A stretch of DNA of 6,782 bases, taken from Chloroflexota bacterium (lineage in GTDB: Bacteria; Chloroflexota; Anaerolineae; JAADDB01). The stretch spans positions 1 to 6,782 of the forward strand of contig JAADDB010000248.1 of assembly GCA_013154135.1 (NCBI GenBank), read 5' to 3'. Made by a program: the position numbers and the translations under genes. Of the stretch, positions 1 to 6,333 are shown piece after piece. Under the pieces are notes generated by a model. It made no database searches. It was not told the origin of the DNA and saw only the letters and a list, made by a program, of their open reading frames with translations. Each line of letters opens with the position of its first letter. Position 1 is the first letter of the stretch.

Positions 1-44
1 CCCCACTCCACCCATCCTGATAGTTTTTGATAGCCCCGGTGCCC

Positions 45-50
45 TATAGT
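45..50 (+). promoter_or_regulatory. possible -10 element upstream of mvaA
   Basis: TATAGT matches the sigma-70 -10 consensus at five of six positions and is the only AT-rich patch close upstream of mvaA. A TTGATA hexamer at 27-32 resembles a -35 box, but it lies only 12 bases upstream, too close for a standard promoter, and no good hexamer sits at 16-18 bases. If this -10 is real, transcription would begin near 57, so the mRNA would open almost directly into the hairpin at 62-90. This is weak evidence from sequence pattern alone. Confidence 0.25.
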
Positions 51-61
51 ATCCTGTGGTC

Positions 62-96
62 CTCGCTCCGCCGCTCGCGCGGGGAGCGAGTTTTTT
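62..96 (+). terminator. intrinsic terminator or attenuator hairpin before mvaA
   Basis: CTCGCTCC (62-69) pairs perfectly with GGAGCGAG (83-90). After one bulged G (70), CCGC (71-74) pairs with GCGG (79-82) around a TCGC loop. That makes 12 GC-rich pairs followed at once by six T (91-96), the form of a rho-independent terminator. The T-run ends two bases before the GGAGG ribosome-binding site of mvaA (99-103), leaving no room for a promoter between them. It either ends an upstream transcript that lies outside the window or acts as a leader attenuator or 5' stabilising hairpin on the mvaA mRNA. Confidence 0.65.
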
Positions 97-110
97 GTGG
101 AGGATGATAC

Positions 111-1391
111 ATGGCCCGAACATCTCGCATTCCCGGATTCTACAAGCGACCGTTGGAGGAACGGGTGCGCCTGGTGGCCGAATGGGCCGGCCTGGACGAC
201 GCGGATGTCACCGCGCTCCGGGAGAGCCTGGCCCTGGCCCAGGCCGACAAGATGATCGAAAACGTGGTGGGGCGCCATGCCCTCCCCCTGGGCTTGGGCC
301 TGAATTTCATCATCAACGGCCGGGAGGTGCTGGTGCCCATGAGCGTGGAGGAACCCTCGGTGGTGGCCGCGGTGAGTAACGCGGCCCGCATCGCGCGCTC
401 GGGCGGGGGCTTCCTCACGGGCAGCACCGAGCCCATCATGATCGGCCAGATCCAGGTGCTGGACGTGCCCGACCCGCGCGCGGCCCAGGCCGCGCTCCAC
501 CGGGCCAAGGCCGACATCCTGCGGCGGGTGGACGACATTCACCCCTCCCTGGTGCGGCGGGGCGGCGGCGCGCGGGACCTCCGGGTGCGATACCTCCCCC
601 ACACGCCCGTGGGGCCCATGCTGGTGGTGCACCTCTATCTGGACGTGCGGGACGCGATGGGCGCGAACCTGGTGAACACCGCAGTGGAGGGGATTGCGCC
701 TCTGGTGGAACGCCTGACCCGCGGTCGGGTCAACCTGCGCATCCTCTCCAACTACACCACCGAACGGCGAGCCTGGGCCGTGGTGCGCATTCCCGTGGAC
801 GCGTTCTCGGAGAAGGGCGCGCGAGGGGAGGAGGTGGCCCGGGGCATTGTGGAGGCCAACGCGTTCGCCTGGGCCGACCCCTACCGCGCGGCCACACACA
901 ACAAGGGCATCATGAACGGCATCGACGCGGTGGCCATCGCCACGGGCAACGACTGGCGGGCCATCGAGGCCGCGGCCCACGCGTGGGCCGCGCGGGACGG
1001 CCAGTACCGGGCCCTCACCGAATGGTACATCATGGGGGACACCCTGGTGGGGAAACTGGAACTCCCCCTGGCCGTGGGCATTGTGGGCGGCGCGACCAAA
1101 GTCCACCCCACGGCTCGGGTGGCGTTGAAGATTTTGGACGTCCACCGCGCGCAGGACCTCGCGGAGATCATGGTGGCCGTGGGCCTGGCCCAGAACCTGG
1201 CCGCGCTGCGCGCGCTGGCCAGCGAGGGCATCCAGCGGGGGCACATGCGCATGCACGCGCGGCAAGTCGCCATTGCCGCGGGCGCGGTGGGCGAGGAGAT
1301 TGACATTGTCGCCGCGAGGCTGGCGGAAGAAGGGAATGTGAGGGAGAGTAGGGCGAGGGAGATAGTGGAAGAGATGAGGGGTAACGATTGA
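111..1391 (+). CDS. mvaA: class II hydroxymethylglutaryl-CoA reductase
   Basis: Interconverts HMG-CoA and mevalonate with a nicotinamide cofactor in the cytoplasm. At 426 residues it is close to the 428 of the Pseudomonas mevalonii class II enzyme. Visible motifs are ENVVG (50-54), the EEPS segment with the catalytic Glu (E80/E81), GGGARD (151-156), DAMGAN (181-186), NKGIMNG with the catalytic Lys (K265), GND with the catalytic Asp (D281) and GHMRMHAR with the catalytic His (H378). These match the P. mevalonii tetrad E83/K267/D283/H381 almost position for position. There is no membrane anchor, as expected for class II. The ATG has GGAGG seven bases upstream. With mvaS and a thiolase homologue following on the same strand, a biosynthetic role (isoprenoids) is more likely than mevalonate catabolism; this is inference. 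The last 24 codons are purine-rich and contain all five AGG codons of the gene. The TGA stop lies inside a heptad repeat. Confidence 0.96.
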   Translation: MARTSRIPGFYKRPLEERVRLVAEWAGLDDADVTALRESLALAQADKMIENVVGRHALPLGLGLNFIINGREVLVPMSVEEPSVVAAVSNAARIARSGGGFLTGSTEPIMIGQIQVLDVPDPRAAQAALHRAKADILRRVDDIHPSLVRRGGGARDLRVRYLPHTPVGPMLVVHLYLDVRDAMGANLVNTAVEGIAPLVERLTRGRVNLRILSNYTTERRAWAVVRIPVDAFSEKGARGEEVARGIVEANAFAWADPYRAATHNKGIMNGIDAVAIATGNDWRAIEAAAHAWAARDGQYRALTEWYIMGDTLVGKLELPLAVGIVGGATKVHPTARVALKILDVHRAQDLAEIMVAVGLAQNLAALRALASEGIQRGHMRMHARQVAIAAGAVGEEIDIVAARLAEEGNVRESRAREIVEEMRGND

Positions 1392-1397
1392 CGATTA
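1384..1397 (+). repeat. ACGATT(G/A) heptad repeat, two units
   Basis: Two tandem heptads, ACGATTG and ACGATTA, are preceded by GTA and followed by AAAG. The same block with three units occurs at 2490-2510, after mvaS, with the same flanks. The TGA stop of mvaA (1389-1391) is formed within this copy. It resembles the short tandemly repeated heptanucleotides known from some filamentous cyanobacteria in form, not in sequence. Function unknown. Confidence 0.7.
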
Positions 1398-1404
1398 AAA
1401 GAGC

Positions 1405-1410
1405 GAGGAG
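1405..1410 (+). promoter_or_regulatory. ribosome-binding site fixing the mvaS start
   Basis: GAGGAG ends seven bases before ATG 1418. An in-frame TTG at 1388 would give ten more residues, but it overlaps the mvaA stop and heptad repeat and has no purine-rich site at the right distance. The ATG is therefore the better start. Confidence 0.75.
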
Positions 1411-1417
1411 TGAAACG

Positions 1418-2476
1418 ATGCCGACGCGTTTGCTGCAACCGACCCGACCTGTTGGGATTGTGGGGTATGGCGCATATGTGCCCCGGTACCGCATTCCCGC
1501 GCGGGAGATCGCGCGGCTGTGGACGGGGGGCAAGGGGGGCACGCCCATCCGGGAGAAGGCGGTGCCCGGTCTGGACGAGGACACCGCGACCATTGCCATT
1601 GAAGCCGCGCGCAACGCGCTGGCCCGCGCGGGCATCCACGCGGACCACCTGCGCGCGGTGTGGGTGGGGAGCGAATCCCACCCGTATGCGGTGAAGCCCA
1701 CCTCCACCATTGTGGCCGAAGCCATCGGCGCGACCCCTTATGTCCAGGCCGGGGATTGGGAGTTCGCGTGCAAGGCCGGGACCGAGGCCATGCAGGCCGC
1801 GATCGGCTTTGTGGGGTCGGGCATGGCCAACTACGCGCTGGCCATCGGCGCGGACACGGCCCAGGGGCGTCCGGGGGACGCGCTGGAGTACACCGCGGCC
1901 GCGGGCGGGGCCGCGTTCATCATCGGCCCGGCCGAACACGCGCTGGCCCTCATCCAGGGCTCCCTCTCCTACGTCACGGACACGCCTGACTTCTGGCGTC
2001 GTGCGGGCGCGGAATACCCCAGCCACGGTCAGCGCTTCACCGGCGAACCCGCGTACTTCCACCACATCACCCACGCGGCCCGTGCGCTCATGGAGGAAAT
2101 GGGCACCCGTCCGGAAGACTACCGCTACGCGGTCTTCCACCAGCCCAACCTGAAATTCCCCCAGCGCGTGGCCAAAATGCTGGGGTTCACCCCTGAGCAG
2201 ATCGAGACCGGCCTCCTGGTGGGGGACATCGGCAACACCTATTCGGGATCCGCGATGGTGGGGCTTACCGCCATCCTGGACGAAGCCCAACCCGGGGACC
2301 GGATATTCGTCGTCTCCTTTGGATCCGGCGCGGGGTCCGACGCGTTCGACCTGCTGGTCACGGACCGGATTCTCGAACGACAGGACAAAGCTCCCCGCAC
2401 CCGGGCCTACATTGCCCGGCGGGTGGAAATCGATTACGGCATGTACGCGAGGTTTAGGGGGAAGTTGGTTACGTAG
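1418..2476 (+). CDS. mvaS: hydroxymethylglutaryl-CoA synthase, archaeal type
   Basis: Condenses acetyl-CoA with acetoacetyl-CoA to HMG-CoA, the step before the reductase. The 352 residues are typical of the shorter archaeal-type HMG-CoA synthases of the thiolase superfamily. The N-terminal strand GIVGYGAYVPRYRI (13-26) is characteristic. The catalytic set is present: Glu in GSESHPYAVKP (E86), the acyl-accepting Cys in EFACKAGTEAM (C118), His in FHQPN (H241) and GNTYSGS (272-278) near the active site. The C-terminal FGSGAGSDAF (301-310) is the usual glycine-rich closing motif. It starts 26 bases after the mvaA stop and is followed after 107 bases by the thiolase homologue, the arrangement seen where the two form a complex. 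Two AGG arginine codons appear only in the last eight codons, beside the second heptad repeat. Confidence 0.95.
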   Translation: MPTRLLQPTRPVGIVGYGAYVPRYRIPAREIARLWTGGKGGTPIREKAVPGLDEDTATIAIEAARNALARAGIHADHLRAVWVGSESHPYAVKPTSTIVAEAIGATPYVQAGDWEFACKAGTEAMQAAIGFVGSGMANYALAIGADTAQGRPGDALEYTAAAGGAAFIIGPAEHALALIQGSLSYVTDTPDFWRRAGAEYPSHGQRFTGEPAYFHHITHAARALMEEMGTRPEDYRYAVFHQPNLKFPQRVAKMLGFTPEQIETGLLVGDIGNTYSGSAMVGLTAILDEAQPGDRIFVVSFGSGAGSDAFDLLVTDRILERQDKAPRTRAYIARRVEIDYGMYARFRGKLVT

Positions 2477-2489
2477 TGCGTGATGAGTA

Positions 2490-2510
2490 ACGATTGACGA
2501 TTAACGATTA
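2490..2510 (+). repeat. ACGATT(G/A) heptad repeat, three units
   Basis: Three tandem heptads, ACGATTG, ACGATTA and ACGATTA, lie 13 bases after the mvaS stop and are flanked by GTA and AAAG exactly as in the two-unit copy at 1384-1397. The copies differ by one unit, as expected of slippage or unequal exchange. The first unit boundary creates TTGACG (2494-2499), close to a -35 hexamer, but no -10 sits at the normal distance from it. Confidence 0.75.
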
Positions 2511-2583
2511 AAAGCAACGGAGCATACTATCGACAACGCCCTATCCCTTTACTCGTTTGCCATCTTATTCCGCGGAGCGAATT

Positions 2584-3750
2584 ATGCGAGACGTGAGCAT
2601 TATCGGCATTCATGCCATTCCTGTAAGCGAATACTGGGACAAATCCTTGCGTCATCTGGCCCATGATGCGATTATCCCCGCGTTGAAGGACGCGGGCGTG
2701 GAACGGGTGGACGCGCTGGTCGTGGGGAACACCCTCGCCTCCTTCCTGGCCGAGCAGGGACACCTGGGCGCTCTGTTCGCGGACTTTGTGGGCCTGCGCG
2801 GGGTGGAGGCCGTGCGCGTGGACGCGGCCGACGCGTCCGGGGCTGCCGCGTTTCGCTGGGGCTACATGGCCGTCGCGGGCGGCCTCGCGGACGTGGTGGT
2901 CGTCGTTGGCGTGGAGCAGATGAGCGAACGCTCGGCCGAGGAGGTGCACCGGGCCCACGCGTCCGTGCTAGACCAGGAGTTCGAGGGGATCCACGGCGCG
3001 ACGCCCAACAGCGTTCAGGCCATGCTCATGCGCCGCTACATGCACGAATTCCATGTGGCTCGAGAGGACTTCGCGGCCTTTCCCCTAACCGCCCACGCGA
3101 ACGCGGTGGGCAACCCCAACGCCATGTTCCGTCGGGCCATCAGCGAGAAAGCCTACGCGCGCGCGGGGCTCGTCGCGGACCCGCTCAACATGTTCGACGT
3201 GAGCCCCATCAGCGATGGCGCGGCCGCGGTCGTCCTCTGCCCTGCGGACCAGGTGCGCGGCCTCGCGAACACGGACAAGGCACCCGTGCGGGTATTGGCC
3301 TCGGCCGTAGCCACCGACGCGGTGGCCGTGCACGACCGCAAGGACCCGTTATTCCTCCAGGCCGCGTACCTGTCCAGCCATGCCGCGTACACCCAGGCGG
3401 GCATCACCCCCCGGGACGTGGACCTGTTCGAACTGCACGACAGCACCAGCATCATGGCCGCGCTCTCCTTGGAAGCGGGCGGCTTCGTCGCGCGGGGGCA
3501 GGCCGTCCACTTCGCGCGGGAAGGGGGCATCGCACGCAACGGCCTCATTCCCATCAGCACCATGGGAGGGCTCAAAGCCCGGGGCAATCCATTAGGCGCG
3601 ACCGGCCTGTACCAGATTGTGGAGCTGGTGCAACAACTGCGGGGGGAAGCGGGCGACTGCCAAGTGCAACACGCTCGCATCGGCATGGCCCAGAACCTGG
3701 GAGGCACCGGCGCCACCGCCATCACCCACATCCTGCGGGTGGAAGAGTGA
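2584..3750 (+). CDS. thiolase homologue (SCP-x/archaeal type), catalytic residues replaced
   Basis: 388 residues, full length for the SCP-x/archaeal thiolase family that makes acetoacetyl-CoA for HMG-CoA synthase. Start: ATG 2584 has GGAG six bases upstream; an in-frame TTG at 2557 lacks a site. Family landmarks are the segment at 76-90, the HD pair (H285-D286), GGLKARG (328-334) and QNLGGTGATAITHIL (370-384). The position expected to hold the nucleophilic Cys in the usual A-C-A-S-G context reads A82-D83-A84-S85-G86 (codon GAC, 2830-2832). The GHP motif reads G334-N335-P336 (AAT, 3586-3588). The frame is open throughout, so this is not simple decay. By family knowledge, loss of the Cys should abolish the normal acyl-enzyme mechanism. 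It may be a structural partner of the synthase, have another activity, or belong to a variant clade. No DUF35 gene follows. The fold assignment is firm; acetyl-CoA acetyltransferase activity is doubtful. Confidence 0.88.
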   Translation: MRDVSIIGIHAIPVSEYWDKSLRHLAHDAIIPALKDAGVERVDALVVGNTLASFLAEQGHLGALFADFVGLRGVEAVRVDAADASGAAAFRWGYMAVAGGLADVVVVVGVEQMSERSAEEVHRAHASVLDQEFEGIHGATPNSVQAMLMRRYMHEFHVAREDFAAFPLTAHANAVGNPNAMFRRAISEKAYARAGLVADPLNMFDVSPISDGAAAVVLCPADQVRGLANTDKAPVRVLASAVATDAVAVHDRKDPLFLQAAYLSSHAAYTQAGITPRDVDLFELHDSTSIMAALSLEAGGFVARGQAVHFAREGGIARNGLIPISTMGGLKARGNPLGATGLYQIVELVQQLRGEAGDCQVQHARIGMAQNLGGTGATAITHILRVEE

Positions 3751-3780
3751 GGATTTCCGGGCTTATCGTCCTGCCGAGCG

Positions 3781-3794
3781 GCGGACCCGTCCGC
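3781..3794. repeat. 14-base palindrome, left copy
   Basis: GCGGAC-CC-GTCCGC, with six-base perfect arms. An identical copy, plus one further G, lies at 3851-3864, 70 bases away start to start. The two copies bracket the larger palindrome at 3804-3832. Confidence 0.7.
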
Positions 3795-3803
3795 GGCCAA
3801 GAG

Positions 3804-3832
3804 GTAGGGGCGGGTCTCAGACCCGCCCCTAC
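3804..3832. repeat. 29-base palindrome in convergent gap, possible bidirectional terminator
   Basis: The left arm GTAGGGGCGGGTCT (3804-3817) is the exact reverse complement of the right arm AGACCCGCCCCTAC (3819-3832), with a single C between. It lies between two convergent genes, so it could fold in either transcript and help end both. No T-run follows on either strand, so it is not a canonical intrinsic terminator. Similar GTAGGGGCGGG...CCCGCCCCTAC units are, to my recollection, common intergenic repeats in Chloroflexota and cyanobacteria. A dispersed repeat is therefore at least as likely. Confidence 0.75.
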
Positions 3833-3850
3833 AGAGACCAGGCACAGGGT

Positions 3851-3864
3851 GCGGACCCGTCCGC
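3851..3864. repeat. 14-base palindrome, right copy
   Basis: Identical to 3781-3794 (GCGGAC-CC-GTCCGC), and both copies are followed by G and a similar stretch (GGCCAAG against GATCAAG). With the central palindrome this gives a repeat-palindrome-repeat layout of about 85 bases. The rest of the 187-base gap (3751-3937) shows no gene, promoter or RNA that I can support. Confidence 0.7.
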
Positions 3865-3937
3865 GATCAAGGGGCCAAGGGCGCTTCCTGTTCAGCGGCT
3901 CAACGGATCGGGCCGCCCATCCTGAAGCGTCCGTCGA

Positions 3938-4993
3938 TCAACGCCTTACAGACAGGAAGAGCTGGTACGCCCAATATCCCGCGCGGTTGTACACCCGGTC
4001 CCACGCGCCCACCATGCGCACAATGCGTCCTCCAAACCCCTGCTTGAAGCGGAACACCCCCCACAGGCCGTCGGTGCGGTCGGGCACCCGCTGTTGCCAG
4101 ACCTCCGGATGGGCGCCCACCTCATCGGGGATGCCCCACATATCGTACACCGTGCACCCCTGATTGCGTGCCCACATCATCCCTTCCCATTGGAGCAGGT
4201 GATTGGGCATGCGTTGGCGTTCCCGGTTGCTCGATGCCCCGTACATGTAAATGCCCGTCCGGTTCCAGGCCGTGACAAAGATCCCGGCCAGGGGCATGTC
4301 CTGGTACCAGGCCATGAGCAGAGTCCCCAGGCCCGCGGGCACCAGGAGCTCCCACGCCCGGCGGTAGTAATCCGGCGAATGAAGGGCAAACGCGTCCCGC
4401 CGGGCTGTTTCCTCCAAAAGGCGGAGAAAGTGGGGGAGATCGCGCGCCTCGGCCGGCCGCACCAGCACACCCTTGCGCCGGGCCAGCCGGATGTTATACC
4501 GCCATTTGGACTTCATCCGGGCCAGGATGGTCTCCGGGTCGGGTCGTAAGTCCACTTGGATGGTGCTGCGCGGTTGGATGGTTTGGGGGGATGGGCGAAA
4601 CCCCGCTGCGCGTAGCAACTCCCGTGCGTCGGAGGTGTCCTCCCAATTGGGTTCCATTTTGAGGAAGAGGGTGCGATGGCCGCGCAGGACCTGATCAATG
4701 GCCCGGACCAGCTCGCGCAGGAGGTGGACATCCTGCTGGCGGAGCATTGGGCCTCGGGGGATGTACGCGATGTGGAAGCCCAGGGGCAGGGGACGCAGCA
4801 GAATCTGGGCCCCTGCCCACAACTTCCCCTCCTGGCCGATGGCCACCCGGAGGGGTTTCCAGCCGAATTCTTCCTTGAAGCGGGCCCACAGGGGGTGTTG
4901 CAGGATGTGGCCGCTTTCGTGACAGAGCTCCAACCAGCGGGTGTGGAAGTCGGGCAGTTGGGACGTGGAGGTGTAGATCTCCATGGTGCTCAT
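3938..4993 (-). CDS. FemAB/FemX-like aminoacyl transferase (peptidoglycan bridge family)
   Basis: 351 residues with the layout of the FemABX family, which has a double GNAT fold and transfers amino acids from aminoacyl-tRNA to the peptide of peptidoglycan precursors at the cytoplasmic face. Seen: the N-terminal HPLWARFKEEFGW (33-45), the IPRGP motif (78-82), STIQVDLRPDPETIL (143-157) followed by KSKWRYNIRLARRKGV (161-176), the second-domain segment YMYGASSNRERQRMPN (249-264) with LLQWEGM (266-272), and GLWGVFRFKQGFGG near the C-terminus (309-322). The start is ATG 4993, whose last bases overlap the hutI stop as ATGA; the frame is open further upstream, but that part only reads through hutI. 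A second ATG at 4984 (M4) lacks a ribosome-binding site. The amino acid and tRNA used cannot be read from sequence. Some relatives modify other substrates, so the cell-wall role is inference. Confidence 0.87.
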   Translation of the reverse strand: MSTMEIYTSTSQLPDFHTRWLELCHESGHILQHPLWARFKEEFGWKPLRVAIGQEGKLWAGAQILLRPLPLGFHIAYIPRGPMLRQQDVHLLRELVRAIDQVLRGHRTLFLKMEPNWEDTSDARELLRAAGFRPSPQTIQPRSTIQVDLRPDPETILARMKSKWRYNIRLARRKGVLVRPAEARDLPHFLRLLEETARRDAFALHSPDYYRRAWELLVPAGLGTLLMAWYQDMPLAGIFVTAWNRTGIYMYGASSNRERQRMPNHLLQWEGMMWARNQGCTVYDMWGIPDEVGAHPEVWQQRVPDRTDGLWGVFRFKQGFGGRIVRMVGAWDRVYNRAGYWAYQLFLSVRR

Positions 4994-6324
4994 GGGCCCT
5001 CGACCAACCGGTGATCTTCCACCACCACGCGTCCCTTCTTCACCACCGTGTGGACCAGGTTGCTCCCATAGCGGTAGGCCAGATGTCGATAGTCGGGCAC
5101 GTCCAGGAGGAGGAGGTCCCCCTGTTTGCCCACTTCGATGGAGCCCACGTAAGGGTGCATTTTGATGGCGTAGGCCGCGTTGATGGTGGCCGCGTTGAGG
5201 GCCTCCGCGGGGGTCAGGCCCATGTAGCGGGTGGCCAGAGCCATCATCATAGGCATGGATTCGCACCAAGACGTGCCGGGATTGATGTCCGTGGCGATGG
5301 CCAGAATGCCTCCCATGTCCACGATCTTGCGGCCTTTGGTGTACTCGCGTTCGGCCAGCCCGAAGGGAGTTCCGGGGAGCCCTACCGCGGCCGTGTCGGA
5401 CTGGGCCAGGATGCGCAGGTGCTCCTCCGGGGTGCTGACCAGGTGATCCACACTGACGGCTCCCATCTCCACGGCCACGGGCACCGCGCCCAAGGAGGGT
5501 TCGAACTCATCCACGTGGACTTTCAGGTCCATGCCCGCGGCTTTGGCCGCGCGCAGGATGCGGATGGTCTGTTCCAGGTTGAAGGCGCCCCGTTCGCAGA
5601 AGACATCGCAGAACCAGGCAGCCCGTTGGTATCCCGCGTACACCAGGTTTCCTGCCTCATCGCTCTCCTCCACCCGATATTGGAGGGCCGCAACTTTGGG
5701 GATCATCTCCTCGACCAGGAAGTCCACGTATGCATCCACGTTATCCCGGTATTCCGGCGGGATCGCGTGGGCTCCTAGGAAGGTGGGAATCAGGTCCATG
5801 GGATGGCTTTCGTCCAGCGCCCGAATCGCGTCCAGCATTTTGAGCTCGGTCTCCTCGTCCAGCCCGTAACCGCTCTTCGCCTCCGCGGTGGTGGTGCCGG
5901 CCAGGAGCATTCGGTCCAACCGCTCCCGGGTTTGCAGGATGAGGTCATCCAAGGACGCGGCGCGGGTATCCCGCACTGTGCGCAGGATGCCGCCCCCGGC
6001 CTGGAGGATTTCCAAATACGTGGCGCCTTTGAGCCGCATTTCGAATTCCGCGGCGCGCTCCCCGGCCCAGACCACATGGGTATGGGGGTCGACGAAACCG
6101 GGGACCACGGAGTGACCTTGGGCGTTGATCACACGTGTCGCACCGGTCACCTTCTCGCGCACCTCGCGGGTGGGCCCGACGGCCACAATGCGCCCCTTGT
6201 GGATTGCCACAGCGCCGTCGTGGATGATCCCCACGTCATCCATGGCTGGGCCTCGTTTGGGGCCGTTGGGGGATGCGCAGGTGGCCAATTCTGTCGCGTG
6301 TTCGATGAGCAGATCCACGTGCAT
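4990..6324 (-). CDS. hutI: imidazolonepropionase
   Basis: Hydrolyses 4-imidazolone-5-propionate to N-formimino-L-glutamate, the third step of histidine degradation; a cytoplasmic metal-dependent amidohydrolase. In the 444-residue form visible motifs are VVPGFVDPHTHVVWAGERA with the metal-binding HxH (H81, H83), KSGYGL (150-155), KVHVDEFEP with H270, DHL with H294, and ATDINPGTS with the conserved Asp (D346). Length exceeds the usual 400-420 mainly because about 19 extra residues, including the acidic ESDEAGN, lie before CDVFCERG (around 215-237). Start choice: AAGGAGG abuts ATG 6333, too close to use, but is nine bases from ATG 6324, so the latter is preferred; starting at 6333 would add three residues. 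The stop overlaps the start of the FemAB-like gene (ATGA). No hutH, hutU or hutG is in the window. Confidence 0.95.
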   Translation of the reverse strand: MHVDLLIEHATELATCASPNGPKRGPAMDDVGIIHDGAVAIHKGRIVAVGPTREVREKVTGATRVINAQGHSVVPGFVDPHTHVVWAGERAAEFEMRLKGATYLEILQAGGGILRTVRDTRAASLDDLILQTRERLDRMLLAGTTTAEAKSGYGLDEETELKMLDAIRALDESHPMDLIPTFLGAHAIPPEYRDNVDAYVDFLVEEMIPKVAALQYRVEESDEAGNLVYAGYQRAAWFCDVFCERGAFNLEQTIRILRAAKAAGMDLKVHVDEFEPSLGAVPVAVEMGAVSVDHLVSTPEEHLRILAQSDTAAVGLPGTPFGLAEREYTKGRKIVDMGGILAIATDINPGTSWCESMPMMMALATRYMGLTPAEALNAATINAAYAIKMHPYVGSIEVGKQGDLLLLDVPDYRHLAYRYGSNLVHTVVKKGRVVVEDHRLVEGP

Positions 6325-6333
6325 GATGGGCAT

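Noticed and set aside
1388..1417. TTG start adding ten residues to HMG-CoA synthase
   Set aside because: It overlaps the mvaA stop and the heptad repeat and lacks a ribosome-binding site, while ATG 1418 has GAGGAG at seven bases.
881..2290. Long 469-codon open frame on the minus strand
   Set aside because: It lies opposite mvaA and mvaS, which carry clear family motifs. Its translation is low-complexity and matches no family I recognise; it is a shadow of GC-rich coding sequence.
1384..2510. Heptad repeats as a CRISPR-like array
   Set aside because: The units are seven bases, directly tandem, and have no spacers; there are no cas genes nearby.
3153..3845. 230-codon minus-strand frame opposite the thiolase
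   Set aside because: Shadow of the thiolase frame, with composition-driven residues and no motif.
3895..3916. Inverted repeat GCGGC/GCCGC in the convergent gap
   Set aside because: Only five pairs with a 12-base loop and no T-run; expected by chance in GC-rich DNA.
4994..5269. 92-residue N-terminal extension of the FemAB-like protein
   Set aside because: It is the hutI sequence read in another frame, Gly/Pro/Arg-rich with no motif. The ATGA overlap at 4990-4993 is the natural start.
5011..5778. 255-codon plus-strand frame opposite hutI
   Set aside because: His/Gly/Val-rich antisense translation of hutI with no recognisable domain.
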